This document shows positions 44,497-53,081 of a DNA stretch of 64,000 bases, in pieces. This DNA is from Mumia flava (GTDB taxonomy: Bacteria; Actinomycetota; Actinomycetes; Propionibacteriales; Nocardioidaceae). The notes under the pieces were generated by a model, which saw nothing but the letters and a program-made list of their open reading frames with translations, had not been told where the DNA came from and searched no databases. The position numbers and the translations under genes are program-made. Numbering within the stretch: the stretch's first letter is position 1; each line of letters begins with the position of its first letter. The stretch lies in contig NZ_PGEZ01000001.1 of NCBI RefSeq assembly GCF_002797495.1, positions 1,364,001 through 1,428,000 on the forward strand, read 5' to 3'.

Positions 44497-45148
44497 CCCC
44501 TGGCTGGTCGCGTTCCTCGCCGCGTCGGCGATCCACCTCGTGCTGGTCGCCACCGACGCGGGGATCGCCGACTCCGTGACCAAGGCGCTGCTGATGCCGC
44601 TGCTGGCGGCGTGGGTCGTGAGCGTACGCGGCCCTCGGCTGCTGGTCGCCGCGCTGCTGCTCTCGTGGGTCGGCGACGTCGCGCTCGAGATCGACGGCGC
44701 CTTCCTGGTCGGGATGGCGGGCTTCGCCGCCGCGCACGTCTGCTACATCACGTGGTTCGTCCGGGCCGGCGCTCTGGACGTCCTGAGAAGGCGCTGGTGG
44801 ATCGCCGCCGGCGGTCTCGTGGTGTGGGCCGGCGTCCTCGCGGCCCTGTGGGCACCGCTCGGCGAGCACGAGCCGGCCCTGCGGATCCCGATCGCGCTCT
44901 ACGCGCTGCTGCTCACCGCGACGGCCGTGACCGCCCTCGCGTACAGTCCGCTCGCGGGCGTCGGAGGCGTGCTGTTCCTGCTCTCCGATACGCTGATCGC
45001 ACTCGACCTCGCCCACGTCGGTCCCTCGGAGACCGGCCTCGCGGTGATGATCACGTACCTGGCCGCCCAGCTGCTGCTGGCGACCGGGATCACACGCGCA
45101 AACGTCCAGCACCCGGCTGGCTTGGGCGCTGAGCAGATGGCTCGATAG
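44489..45148 (+). CDS. YhhN family membrane protein (lysoplasmalogenase-like)
   Basis: The 219-residue protein has about eight hydrophobic segments. It carries the YhhN pattern: SVTKALLMPLLAAWVV, LLLSWVGDVALEIDGAFLVG with the conserved acidic residues, and LFLLSDTLIALDLAHVG. Relatives in animals (TMEM86) cleave the vinyl-ether bond of lysoplasmalogen; bacterial function is unclear. GTG 44489 overlaps the TauE gene by 8 nt. Why it sits in a sulfate-assimilation operon is not evident. Confidence 0.87.
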   Translation: MRSPWLVAFLAASAIHLVLVATDAGIADSVTKALLMPLLAAWVVSVRGPRLLVAALLLSWVGDVALEIDGAFLVGMAGFAAAHVCYITWFVRAGALDVLRRRWWIAAGGLVVWAGVLAALWAPLGEHEPALRIPIALYALLLTATAVTALAYSPLAGVGGVLFLLSDTLIALDLAHVGPSETGLAVMITYLAAQLLLATGITRANVQHPAGLGAEQMAR

Positions 45149-45151
45149 GAT
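45122..45151 (+). promoter_or_regulatory. Candidate internal promoter for cysDN
   Basis: TTGGGC (45122-45127), 18 nt and TAGGAT (45146-45151) overlap the end of the YhhN gene. cysD starts about 50 nt later, so cysDN may be transcribed separately as well. Confidence 0.45.
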
Positions 45152-45205
45152 GGCCGCTGCTTCTCAGGACGCTCAGAACCCCCAGGTATGACGGGAGACC
45201 CCCTG

Positions 45206-46117
45206 GTGACGCCCATGCACGACTACCGACTCAGCCAGCTGGACCAGCTGGAAGCCGAGTCGATCCACATCTTCCGCGAGGTCGCGGCGGAGTTCGAGCG
45301 GCCTGTCCTGCTGTTCTCCGGCGGCAAGGACTCGATCGTGATGCTGCGGCTCGCCGAGAAGGCGTTCTACCCCGCGCGCGTCCCGTTCCCGGTCATGCAG
45401 GTGGACACCGGCTTCGACTTCCAAGAGGTGCTCGACACCCGTGACTCCTGGGTCGACCGCCTGGGAGTCCGGATGATCGTCGCCTCGGTCGACCAGGCGA
45501 TCGCCGACGGCATCGTCGTCGACGACGGCAAGACCACCCGCAACCGCCTCCAGATCGGCACCCTGCTGAACGCCATCGAGGAGGAAGGCTTCACCGCCGC
45601 CTTCGGTGGCGGCCGCCGCGACGAGGAGAAGGCCCGCGCCAAGGAGCGCGTCTACTCCCACCGCGACGAGTTCGGCCAGTGGGACCCGAAGAACCAGCGT
45701 CCCGAGCTGTGGAGCCTCTACAACGGCCGCATCGCCGAGGGCGAGCACATGCGGATCTTCCCGCTGTCGAACTGGACCGAGCTCGACGTGTGGCACTACA
45801 TCCACCGCGAGCAGATCGAGATCCCGTCGATCTACTACGCGCACAAGCGCGAGGTCTTCGAGCGCGACGGCATGCTGCTGTCGTACGGCGACCACGCGAC
45901 GCTGAAGAGCGGCGAGACCGTCGAGGAGCGCCTGGTGCGCTTCCGCACGGTCGGCGACATGACGCTCACCGGCTGCGTGGAGTCCTCCGCGGCGACGACG
46001 GCCGAGATCATCGACGAGATCGCGATCGCCCGTGTCACCGAGCGCGGCGCGACCCGCGGTGACGACCGGTTCAGCGAGGCGGCCATGGAAGACCGCAAGA
46101 AGGAGGGCTACTTCTGA
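45206..46117 (+). CDS. cysD: Sulfate adenylyltransferase subunit 2
   Basis: The 303-residue PP-loop ATPase is the catalytic adenylyltransferase subunit making APS from sulfate and ATP. The PP-loop is PVLLFSGGKDSIVML, followed by VDTGFDFQEVLDTRDSWVDR, AAFGGGRRDEEKARAKER and WTELDVWHYIHREQIEIP. GTG 45206 has GGGAG 8 nt upstream and gives normal length; ATG 45188 and ATG 45215 are alternatives. cysN follows with a 1-nt overlap. Confidence 0.95.
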   Translation: MTPMHDYRLSQLDQLEAESIHIFREVAAEFERPVLLFSGGKDSIVMLRLAEKAFYPARVPFPVMQVDTGFDFQEVLDTRDSWVDRLGVRMIVASVDQAIADGIVVDDGKTTRNRLQIGTLLNAIEEEGFTAAFGGGRRDEEKARAKERVYSHRDEFGQWDPKNQRPELWSLYNGRIAEGEHMRIFPLSNWTELDVWHYIHREQIEIPSIYYAHKREVFERDGMLLSYGDHATLKSGETVEERLVRFRTVGDMTLTGCVESSAATTAEIIDEIAIARVTERGATRGDDRFSEAAMEDRKKEGYF

Positions 46118-47406
46118 TGACCGCCCCCGTCACCGACGCCCCGGAGACCCTCGACGAGTCGCGGATGGACCTGCTGCGGTTCGCCACCGCCGGCTCCGTG
46201 GACGACGGCAAGTCGACCCTGATCGGCCGGCTGCTGCTCGACTCGAAGGCGATCTTCGAGGACCAGCTCGAGGCGGTCGAGGCCACCTCGCAGTCCAAGG
46301 GCTACGACTACACCGATCTCGCCCTGCTGACCGACGGTCTGCGCTCCGAGCGCGAGCAGGGCATCACGATCGACGTCGCGTACCGCTACTTCGCGACCCC
46401 GCGGCGCAAGTTCATCATCGCCGACACCCCGGGTCACGTTCAGTACACCCGCAACATGGTCACCGGCGCCTCCACGGCCGACCTCGGTCTGGTGCTCGTC
46501 GACGCCCGCTCCGGGCTGACCGAGCAGAGCCGCCGCCACGCCGTGATCCTCTCCCTGCTGCGGGTCCCGCACCTGGTGCTCGCGGTCAACAAGATGGATC
46601 TCGTCGACTACGACGAGGACACCTTCAACAAGATCCGCGACGAGTTCGACACCTTCGCCGCCAAGCTCGCGATCCCGGACCTCACGGTGATCCCGATCTC
46701 GGCGCTCAAGGGCGACAACGTCGTGACCCGCTCCGAGGCCATGCCGTGGTACCAGGGCACCTCGCTCCTGCACCACCTGGAGAACGTCCACGTCGCCTCC
46801 GACCGCGACCTGGTCGACACCCGCTTCCCCGTGCAGTACGTGGTGCGTCCGAAGTCGGACGAGTTCCACGACTACCGCGGCTACGCGGGCCAGGTCGCCG
46901 GCGGCGTGCTGAAGCCGGGCGACGAGGTCCAGGTGCTCCCCAGCGGCTTCACCTCGAAGATCGCCGGGATCGACCTGCACGAGCAGTCGATCGACGAGGC
47001 CTTCCCGCCGATGTCGGTCACCGTGCGGCTCACCGACGACCTCGACGTCAGTCGCGGCGACATGATCTGCCGTCCCCAGAACGCGCCGACGCCCACCCAG
47101 GACATCGACGCGATGGTCTGCTGGATGACGAACCAGCCGCTGCGTCCTCGCCAGAAGCTGGCCATCAAGCACACCACCCGCAACGCGCGGGCGATGGTCA
47201 AGGACCTCCAGTACCGGCTCGACATCAACACGCTGCACCGCGACCTCGACACCCAGGAGCTGGGCCTGAACGAGATCGGGCGCGTGAAGCTGCGGACGAC
47301 CGCGCCGCTGTTCGTCGACGCCTACGAGAAGAACCGCACCACGGGTTCGTTCATCCTGATCGACGAGGCCACGGGTGTGACCGTCGGCGCCGGGATGATC
47401 CTCTGA
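46117..47406 (+). CDS. cysN: Sulfate adenylyltransferase subunit 1 (GTPase)
   Basis: The 429-residue EF-Tu-like GTPase drives APS formation by CysD. G1 is TAGSVDDGKSTLIGRLL, then EREQGITIDVAYRYF, G3 IADTPGHVQYTRNMVTG and G4 VNKMDLVDYDE. Two beta-barrel domains follow. It is not fused to CysC, which is encoded separately upstream. The ATG overlaps the cysD stop by one base. A strong terminator lies 24 nt after its stop. Confidence 0.95.
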   Translation: MTAPVTDAPETLDESRMDLLRFATAGSVDDGKSTLIGRLLLDSKAIFEDQLEAVEATSQSKGYDYTDLALLTDGLRSEREQGITIDVAYRYFATPRRKFIIADTPGHVQYTRNMVTGASTADLGLVLVDARSGLTEQSRRHAVILSLLRVPHLVLAVNKMDLVDYDEDTFNKIRDEFDTFAAKLAIPDLTVIPISALKGDNVVTRSEAMPWYQGTSLLHHLENVHVASDRDLVDTRFPVQYVVRPKSDEFHDYRGYAGQVAGGVLKPGDEVQVLPSGFTSKIAGIDLHEQSIDEAFPPMSVTVRLTDDLDVSRGDMICRPQNAPTPTQDIDAMVCWMTNQPLRPRQKLAIKHTTRNARAMVKDLQYRLDINTLHRDLDTQELGLNEIGRVKLRTTAPLFVDAYEKNRTTGSFILIDEATGVTVGAGMIL

Positions 47407-47430
47407 CGCCGTCGATCTGACGCACGACGT

Positions 47431-47467
47431 ACGAAGGGCCGGGACCACTGTGGTCCCGGCCCTTCGT
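47431..47467 (+). terminator. Terminator after cysN
   Basis: ACGAAGGGCCGGGACCA (47431-47447) and TGGTCCCGGCCCTTCGT (47451-47467) form a perfect 17-bp stem with a CTG loop. The flanks TACG and CGTT make it suitable for either direction. Confidence 0.92.
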
Positions 47468-47481
47468 CGTTCCCAAGTCCG

Positions 47482-47569
47482 CTCGCGAGTCAGTCCTGGC
47501 GCACTCGCGAGTCGTTGCGGGCGCACTCGCGAGTCGCTGCGGGCGGGGTCGCGAGTCGCTGCGGGCGGT
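47482..47569. repeat. 22-bp tandem repeats, left cluster (CTCGCGAGTC cores)
   Basis: The cores CTCGCGAGTC start at 47482, 47504, 47526 and 47548 (the last GTCGCGAGTC), exactly 22 bp apart. They are separated by GYTGCGGGCG-type spacers. No coding signal is seen. The cluster lies just beyond the cysN terminator. Confidence 0.9.
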
Positions 47570-47589
47570 CCCGATTCCCCAGCGCGCTC

Positions 47590-47745
47590 GACGTACGCGC
47601 CTGCGTTTGGTCCACGCTGACGTACATGCCTGCGAACCACACCCCGAGCGAGCTCAGTTGCAGGCCCGTTCGTCACCCACGGCGCAGCAGGTACGGACGT
47701 GCCTGCGCTTGGTACGCGGAGGTGCCTCGCATGCAGGCACCTGGG
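47590..47745. other. Gene-free mosaic of CCTGCG repeats between the two 22-bp clusters
   Basis: ACGTACGCGCCTGCG (47591) recurs as ACGTACATGCCTGCG (47620) and ACGTGCCTGCG (47697). The first and third are followed by TTTGGT and CTTGGT. AGGTGCCT (around 47720) pairs with AGGCACCT (around 47735) around CGCATGC. The stretch has no credible gene; with the clusters on both sides about 450 bp are non-coding. Confidence 0.7.
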
Positions 47746-47790
47746 TCGATCACGGTGCAATCGCCACGCGCGACCCGACCCGCCCTACGT

Positions 47791-47847
47791 GACTCGCGAC
47801 CCCGCCATGCGCGACTCGCGACCCCGCCATGCGCGACTCGCGAGGGT
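47791..47847. repeat. 22-bp tandem repeats, right cluster (inverted relative to left cluster)
   Basis: The cores GACTCGCGAC/G start at 47791, 47813 and 47835, again 22 bp apart, with the spacer CCCGCCATGCGC. The unit is the reverse complement of the left-cluster unit, so the clusters face each other across about 220 bp. It ends 13 bp before the manA stop. Confidence 0.9.
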
Positions 47848-47859
47848 CGGGCGGCGGGG

Positions 47860-49011
47860 TCAGGCGGTCGGCGAGTAGGCCTGGACGACGGTCCCGGCGC
47901 CGCGGACGCGGACCGTGCCTTCGTCGGCGGCGACGTAGCAGGCGTGACCGCGCCGCAGCGACATCCGATCGTCGTCCGTCAGGACCTCGGCCTCGCCCTC
48001 CGTGCACAGCACGAGCCGATGGCCGGACCCGGGCACGACCCGATCGGTGTCACCGACGGCGTCGACGAACGACAGCGCGAACTCGCTCACCGGCGGGAGA
48101 TACTCACGCACGCCCGCGGAGACCTTCGGCGCCACGCGATAGGCGTCAGCCATCCCGCGGCGGACGCAGGCCGCGAGCGCGACCGGCTCGACGTGCTTGT
48201 CGGTCAGCCCGGCGCGCAGCACGTTGTCCGACGAGGCCATCACCTCGACGCAGGTGCCCGACAGGTAGGCGTGCAGCACGCCCTCCTCGACCAGCGCGGC
48301 CTCGCCGGGCTCGAGCCGGACGCGGTTCAGCAGGAGGCCCATCAGCACCCCGGGATCGCCCGGGTGGTGCGCCGCCAGCTCGAGCACGGTCTCGTACGCC
48401 CGGTCGAGGTCGGCGTCCTCCGCGACCCGGGTGGCGCACTCCTGGACCAGGGCCCCGATCTCCTCGACGCTCGGACGGGTCTCCGGATCGACCAGCCGGC
48501 CCACCATCCGCGCCAGGCCGGGGAAACCCGGGTCACCGCGCAGCTCGGCGTGCAATCGGACGGCGAGCGGGTTGATGAGACCGCCGAGGACCTGCCAGAC
48601 CTTGGCCGTCGGCCGGAAGGCGACGAGCCCCTCGAACACAGTCAGGGCGACGACCATCTCGGGCTTGTGGTGCGGGTCCTTGAACACGCGGGCCGGGTCG
48701 TCGAGCGCCACCCCGGCGGCCTCCTCGCGCGCGTACCCCACGCGGGCCGTCGGCGTGTCGGGGTGCACCTGCAGGGACAGCGGCGCATCGACCGCGAGGA
48801 CCTTCAGGAGGTACGGGAGGCCGTCGCCGACGACCTCGCGCAGGCCACGCGTCGTGCCGTCGGTCCCGACGACCTCGCTCGCGCCGAGGCGGTGTGTGCC
48901 GACCCACAGCTCGGCCCACGGCCGACCGTCGGGCTCGACGCCGAGCAGGGTCGGCAGCGCATCGTGGGAGCCCCACGCGTAGTGCTGCACCACCGTCCGC
49001 AGCTCGTGCAC
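47860..49011 (-). CDS. manA: Mannose-6-phosphate isomerase, class I
   Basis: The 383-residue cupin enzyme interconverts mannose 6-phosphate and fructose 6-phosphate. WAELWVGTHRLGAS, LPYLLKVLAVDAPLSLQVHP with the zinc ligands, VFKDPHHKPEMVVALTVFEG and GVLHAYLSGTCVEVMASSDN follow family order. GTG 49011 has AAGGGG 7 nt upstream. Read after the helicase gene with a 4-nt gap. Confidence 0.94.
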   Translation of the reverse strand: MHELRTVVQHYAWGSHDALPTLLGVEPDGRPWAELWVGTHRLGASEVVGTDGTTRGLREVVGDGLPYLLKVLAVDAPLSLQVHPDTPTARVGYAREEAAGVALDDPARVFKDPHHKPEMVVALTVFEGLVAFRPTAKVWQVLGGLINPLAVRLHAELRGDPGFPGLARMVGRLVDPETRPSVEEIGALVQECATRVAEDADLDRAYETVLELAAHHPGDPGVLMGLLLNRVRLEPGEAALVEEGVLHAYLSGTCVEVMASSDNVLRAGLTDKHVEPVALAACVRRGMADAYRVAPKVSAGVREYLPPVSEFALSFVDAVGDTDRVVPGSGHRLVLCTEGEAEVLTDDDRMSLRRGHACYVAADEGTVRVRGAGTVVQAYSPTA

Positions 49012-49015
49012 GCGA

Positions 49016-50854
49016 TCACCCCTTGCGTCGTCGCGGCGTCCTCGCCGAACGTACCGGGCCGCGGCTGCCGCTGTCACCGGAACGCCCGCCGCCGCGGCGG
49101 TCGGACCCGTAACGGTCGCCACCCCGGTGACCACCGTCACGCGAAGACCCCCCGCGGTACGGCCCCGAGCGGCGCGGACCACGGTCGCGCTCGAGGTGGA
49201 TGAGGTTGCCGCCGATCCGGGTGCGGCTGAGCGCGGACTCCGTCCCGCTGGGCAGCGGGTCGGGCAGCTCGACCAGCGAGTGGTCGTAGCGGATCGAGAT
49301 GTTGCCGAAGTCGCCGCGCCCGAGACCGCCCTCGTTCGCGAGCGCCCCCATGATCGACTTCGGGGTGACGCGCTGGCGCTTGCCGACGGCGAGCCGGTAG
49401 ACGGCCATGCCGTCCGGCGTCGGGCGGGTCGGACGCTCGCGGTCGCCGTCGCGGTCGCGACCCTTGCGACCGCCGTCACGATCGTGACCCTTGCGGTCGG
49501 TCACCACGATGTCGTCGGACGGGTCGAGCAGGAACTTCGTGCCCTCGTGCGCCTGCACCGCCAGCGCGGCGGCGACGTCGAGCGGGTCGACGCCGGTCTC
49601 GCGGGCGTACTCGCTGAGCAGGCCGCGGAACTGGTGCACGTCCTTGCTGGACAGGGCCGAGGTGATCGCACCCTGGAACTTCGTGACGCGGCTGGCGTTG
49701 ACCTGCTCGGCCGTGGGGATGTCCATCGGCGTCACCGGCTGGCCGGTGGTCCGCTCGATCACGCCGAGCAGCCGACGCTCGCGCGGCGTCACGAAGAGCA
49801 CGGCGTCGCCGGCGCGGCCGGCCCGGCCGGTGCGGCCGATCCGGTGGACGTACGCCTCGGGGTCGTGCGGGATGTCGTAGTTGACGACCAGGCTGATCCG
49901 GTCGACGTCGAGGCCGCGGGCGGCGACGTCGGTCGCGACCAGGATGTCGAGGGTGCCGCCCTTCAGCGCGTTGACCGTGCGCTCGCGCTGCGCCTGGACC
50001 AGGTCGCCGTTGATCGCGGCGGCGCTGTGGCCGTACGCGCGGAGCTGCTCGGCAAGCTCCTCGGTGGCCGACTTGGTCCGGACGAAGACGATGACGCCGT
50101 CGTGGTTCTCGACCTCGAGGAAGCGGTTGAGCGCGTCGAGCTTGCGGAAGTGCGGGACGAGCAGCCAGCGCTGGCGCACGTTGGTCGCGCTCAGCGTCTC
50201 CGACTTGACCTTCACCTCGATCGGATCCGTGAGGTAGGTGTCGGCGATCCGTCGGATCGTGGGCGGCATCGTCGCGGAGAACAGCGCGACCTGCTTGCTG
50301 TCCGGGGTGTCGGCGAGGATCCGCTCGACGTCGTCGGCGAAGCCCATCTTGAGCATCTCGTCGGCCTCGTCGAGCACCAGGTGGCTGATCCGCGACAGGT
50401 CGAGGCGGCCGCGCTCCAGGTGGTCGATCACGCGACCCGGGGTCCCCACGACGACGTGCGCGCCCTTGCGGAGCCCGGCGAGCTGCTCGGTGTAGCCGGC
50501 GCCGCCGTAGACCGGGACCACCCGCAGGCCGGGCACGTGCTTCGCGTACGACTCGAACGCCTCGGAGACCTGGAGCGCGAGCTCGCGGGTCGGGGCGAGC
50601 ACGATCGCCTGGGTCTCCGCGCGGTCCACGTCGACGCCGGAGAGCACCGGCAGCGCGAACGCAGCGGTCTTGCCGGTCCCGGTCTGCGCCATGCCGATGA
50701 TGTCGTGGCCGTCGAGCAGCGGCGGGATCGCCTCGCCCTGGATCGGGGACGGGGACTCGTACCCCAGGTCGTCGAGGGCAGCCAGCAGCCGCTCGTCAGC
50801 GAGGATGTCGGCGAAGGAGAGCGTGGGCGCGTCGAGGGCGGCGTCAGAAGTCAT
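49016..50854 (-). CDS. DEAD-box ATP-dependent RNA helicase (DeaD/CsdA-type)
   Basis: The 612-residue helicase has Q-motif GYESPSPIQGEAIPPLL, motif I AQTGTGKT, Ia PTRELALQV, II VLDEADEML, III SATMP and VI HRIGRTGRAGRAG. A DbpA/CsdA-type RNA-binding domain follows (AVYRLAVGKRQRVTPKSIMG, IRYDHSLVELPD). The tail is rich in Arg, Gly and Asp. It acts in ribosome assembly, mRNA turnover or cold response in relatives. The RG-rich linkers are long. Confidence 0.93.
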   Translation of the reverse strand: MTSDAALDAPTLSFADILADERLLAALDDLGYESPSPIQGEAIPPLLDGHDIIGMAQTGTGKTAAFALPVLSGVDVDRAETQAIVLAPTRELALQVSEAFESYAKHVPGLRVVPVYGGAGYTEQLAGLRKGAHVVVGTPGRVIDHLERGRLDLSRISHLVLDEADEMLKMGFADDVERILADTPDSKQVALFSATMPPTIRRIADTYLTDPIEVKVKSETLSATNVRQRWLLVPHFRKLDALNRFLEVENHDGVIVFVRTKSATEELAEQLRAYGHSAAAINGDLVQAQRERTVNALKGGTLDILVATDVAARGLDVDRISLVVNYDIPHDPEAYVHRIGRTGRAGRAGDAVLFVTPRERRLLGVIERTTGQPVTPMDIPTAEQVNASRVTKFQGAITSALSSKDVHQFRGLLSEYARETGVDPLDVAAALAVQAHEGTKFLLDPSDDIVVTDRKGHDRDGGRKGRDRDGDRERPTRPTPDGMAVYRLAVGKRQRVTPKSIMGALANEGGLGRGDFGNISIRYDHSLVELPDPLPSGTESALSRTRIGGNLIHLERDRGPRRSGPYRGGSSRDGGHRGGDRYGSDRRGGGRSGDSGSRGPVRSARTPRRRKG

Positions 50855-50967
50855 AACCGCCCAAGTCTAGGACCGTATCGGTCCCGATCACGAATCGTAA
50901 CCCTGTGATCTGCGCGTCCTTCACCGACCCCTGGGCGGAGTGCGCGCCGTCGTCGCGTCCGGGACGC

Positions 50968-51981
50968 TCAGAGGGTGGGCCGGACGTGCAGCCCGACCTC
51001 GGGGTCGACCAGCACCTCCTGGGCCGCCGGGACCCCGTCGGCGAGCAGCGTCGCCTCGGGGTCGACGTTGCGCTTGACGACGCCGAGGGCGACCGGGCCG
51101 AGCTCGTGGTGGCGTGCGGTGGAGCCGACGAACCCGACCCGGCGTCCGTCGAGCGTCACCTCGGCACCGTGCTCGGGGAGGTGCTCCGCCGACCCGTCGA
51201 GCAGCAGCAGGACAGCCCGCCGCGGCGGCCGACCGAGGTTGTGGATCCGCGCCACGGTCTCCTGGCCGCGGTAGCAGCCCTTGACCAGGTGGACGGCTCG
51301 GAGCGCGTCCGGCGAGCCGCTGCTCGCGTCGTACGTCCAGCCGTACTCGTTCGGGATCGACTTCTCGTCCAGGTCCAGGCCCGGACGCGGGACACCGGCG
51401 GCGATCCGCAGCGCCTCGTACGCCCAGGTCCCGGCCGGCTCGCCGTACGTCGCGGGCGCGTCCGGCAGGGCTGCTCGCTCGATCACGGCGAACCGCTGGC
51501 CCGCGAGCCCGAGGACCGCGTGGTCAGCGGTCACGTCGCGGACCTCGACCCGCATCATGAACCGCATCGAGTCCAGGAACGCGGCCAGCGCCGCCCCGGC
51601 TCCCGGCTCCGTGTGCGCGAGGAAGGTCTCGCCGTCGTCGACGCCGACGAACGCGTGCTCGACGCGGCCCTGCGGCGACAGCAGCAGCGCCCGGGTCTCG
51701 ACCCCGGGCTCGAGGCCCTCGAAGACCTGGGTCGTCAGGGAGTGCAGCCAGCCCAGGCGGTCCGGCCCGCTGATCGCGACCACGTCGCGGTGCGACAGGT
51801 CGACGAAGCCCTCGCCGGCCTCGAGCCGGCGCTGCTCGGCCGCGATCGCGCCGTAGTGGGCGGCCACGCCGGCGTCGAGCGCCTCGCCCTCGACGGCGCC
51901 GGGCCGGTCGAGCAAGGGACTGCGGTAGGCGGGCGGCTGCCCGCCGCTGCTGGTCTCGGTGGTCTCGGTGGTCTCAGACAC
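50968..51981 (-). CDS. ygfZ: Folate-binding YgfZ/GcvT-like protein (Fe-S and tRNA maintenance)
   Basis: The 337-residue protein has a GcvT-like fold (GFVDLSHRDVVAISGPDRLG, WLHSLTTQVF) and the YgfZ signature HLVKGCYRGQETVARIHNLG. The family binds folate and supports Fe-S enzymes and tRNA thiomethylation. The first 15 residues are a low-complexity [10 protein letters not shown] tail. Its start overlaps the end of the nitrobindin-like gene by 8 nt. Confidence 0.92.
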   Translation of the reverse strand: MSETTETTETSSGGQPPAYRSPLLDRPGAVEGEALDAGVAAHYGAIAAEQRRLEAGEGFVDLSHRDVVAISGPDRLGWLHSLTTQVFEGLEPGVETRALLLSPQGRVEHAFVGVDDGETFLAHTEPGAGAALAAFLDSMRFMMRVEVRDVTADHAVLGLAGQRFAVIERAALPDAPATYGEPAGTWAYEALRIAAGVPRPGLDLDEKSIPNEYGWTYDASSGSPDALRAVHLVKGCYRGQETVARIHNLGRPPRRAVLLLLDGSAEHLPEHGAEVTLDGRRVGFVGSTARHHELGPVALGVVKRNVDPEATLLADGVPAAQEVLVDPEVGLHVRPTL

Positions 51982-52483
51982 GCTTGAGCTGCCCCCACAG
52001 GTGTGACTGCATCGGCTGGTCCATGGCCGCCATGTCGATCGCGTACATCAGGTCGCCCTCGACCAGGCCGTACATCCGCTGGCCGGCGACGTACTCCTTG
52101 GCCGTGCTCGTGCGGGCGACCGCGTCGGTCGCGAGCGTCAGGCGGGGACCGTCGGCCTCGCCGTAGTAGATCTCGGTGATGCCCGTCGGATGGGCGAGCA
52201 CGAGCTCGACCGGCCCCTTCGCGGCCTCGAGCGGGCCTGCGGGGCGGAGGAACCCGGTCTCCAGCGCCCCCGGGCGGACCCGCTCGCCGGACTCGTCGGT
52301 CACCCAGGTCCGGCTGAAGTAGTGCAGGAACGGGCGGCCGTCGTGCGCGAAGGCGACCTCCTGCTCGAAGCCGAACGCGTCGATGGTCGGGTAGTCGCCT
52401 CGCCCGTTGCCGTGCCACTGCCCCAGCAGCCAGGCCAGGCCCAGGAGGTCGGGATGGAGGTCCTCGGGGATCTCGAACGGCAT
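51974..52483 (-). CDS. Nitrobindin-like heme-binding beta-barrel protein (FABP-like, DUF1794)
   Basis: The 169-residue protein carries the nitrobindin signature [20 protein letters not shown]. The C-terminal [10 protein letters not shown] provides the expected heme-coordinating histidine. Homologues bind ferric heme and can isomerise peroxynitrite. The gene is translationally coupled to ygfZ, an association seen across actinobacteria. Confidence 0.87.
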   Translation of the reverse strand: MPFEIPEDLHPDLLGLAWLLGQWHGNGRGDYPTIDAFGFEQEVAFAHDGRPFLHYFSRTWVTDESGERVRPGALETGFLRPAGPLEAAKGPVELVLAHPTGITEIYYGEADGPRLTLATDAVARTSTAKEYVAGQRMYGLVEGDLMYAIDMAAMDQPMQSHLWGQLKRV

Positions 52484-52540
52484 GCGTCGAGTCTACGGGG
52501 CGCTGTGACGCCCGGACCTGCCTCCGAGACAATGACCGCC

Positions 52541-53002
52541 ATGCGCGCAGTGGTCTCCAGGGTCGGCTCGGCGTCGGTGACGGTCGACGGCGAGGTCGTC
52601 GGCTCCTTCGACGGTCCCGGCCTGCTCGTGCTGCTCGGAGTCACCCACGACGACGGTCCGGACGAGGCCCGATCGCTCGCGGCCAAGATCTGGACCCTGC
52701 GGATCATGCGCGACGAGCGGTCCGCCGCCGATCTCGGAGCGCCGGTGCTCGTCGTGAGCCAGTTCACGCTGTACGCGGACGTCCGCAAGGGACGGCGCCC
52801 GTCGTGGGGCTCGGCGGCACCGGGGGCGGTCTCGGAGCCGCTGTACGAGGCGTTCTGCGGGTTCCTGGGCGATCTGGGCGCCCAGGTGAGCCGCGGGATC
52901 TTCGGCGCCGACATGGCGGTCTCGTCGGTCAACGACGGGCCCGTGACCCTGGTGGTGGACACCGCCGAGCTCTCCCGGTCGGGAACGTCACCTGGGACTT
53001 GA
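52541..53002 (+). CDS. dtd: D-aminoacyl-tRNA deacylase
   Basis: The 153-residue enzyme removes D-amino acids mischarged onto t[33 protein letters not shown] and [20 protein letters not shown] are visible. The chirality-proofreading motif is [12 protein letters not shown] (family NxGPVT). ATG 52541 begins at the usual MRAVV; ATG 52532 is a 3-residue-longer alternative. Confidence 0.94.
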   Translation: MRAVVSRVGSASVTVDGEVVGSFDGPGLLVLLGVTHDDGPDEARSLAAKIWTLRIMRDERSAADLGAPVLVVSQFTLYADVRKGRRPSWGSAAPGAVSEPLYEAFCGFLGDLGAQVSRGIFGADMAVSSVNDGPVTLVVDTAELSRSGTSPGT

Positions 53003-53031
53003 GCGTTCGATGAGGCAGAATGGGACGAATC

Positions 53032-53058
53032 GCAGCCTCGCGGGACGCTCGAGGCTGC
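53032..53058 (+). terminator. Hairpin between dtd and the LCP gene
   Basis: GCAGCCTC (53032-53039) pairs with GAGGCTGC (53051-53058) over an 11-nt loop. It may end dtd transcription or structure the LCP leader; no T-tract follows. Confidence 0.55.
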
Positions 53059-53081
53059 CGTCGTGCTGAACAGGGAGCTTG

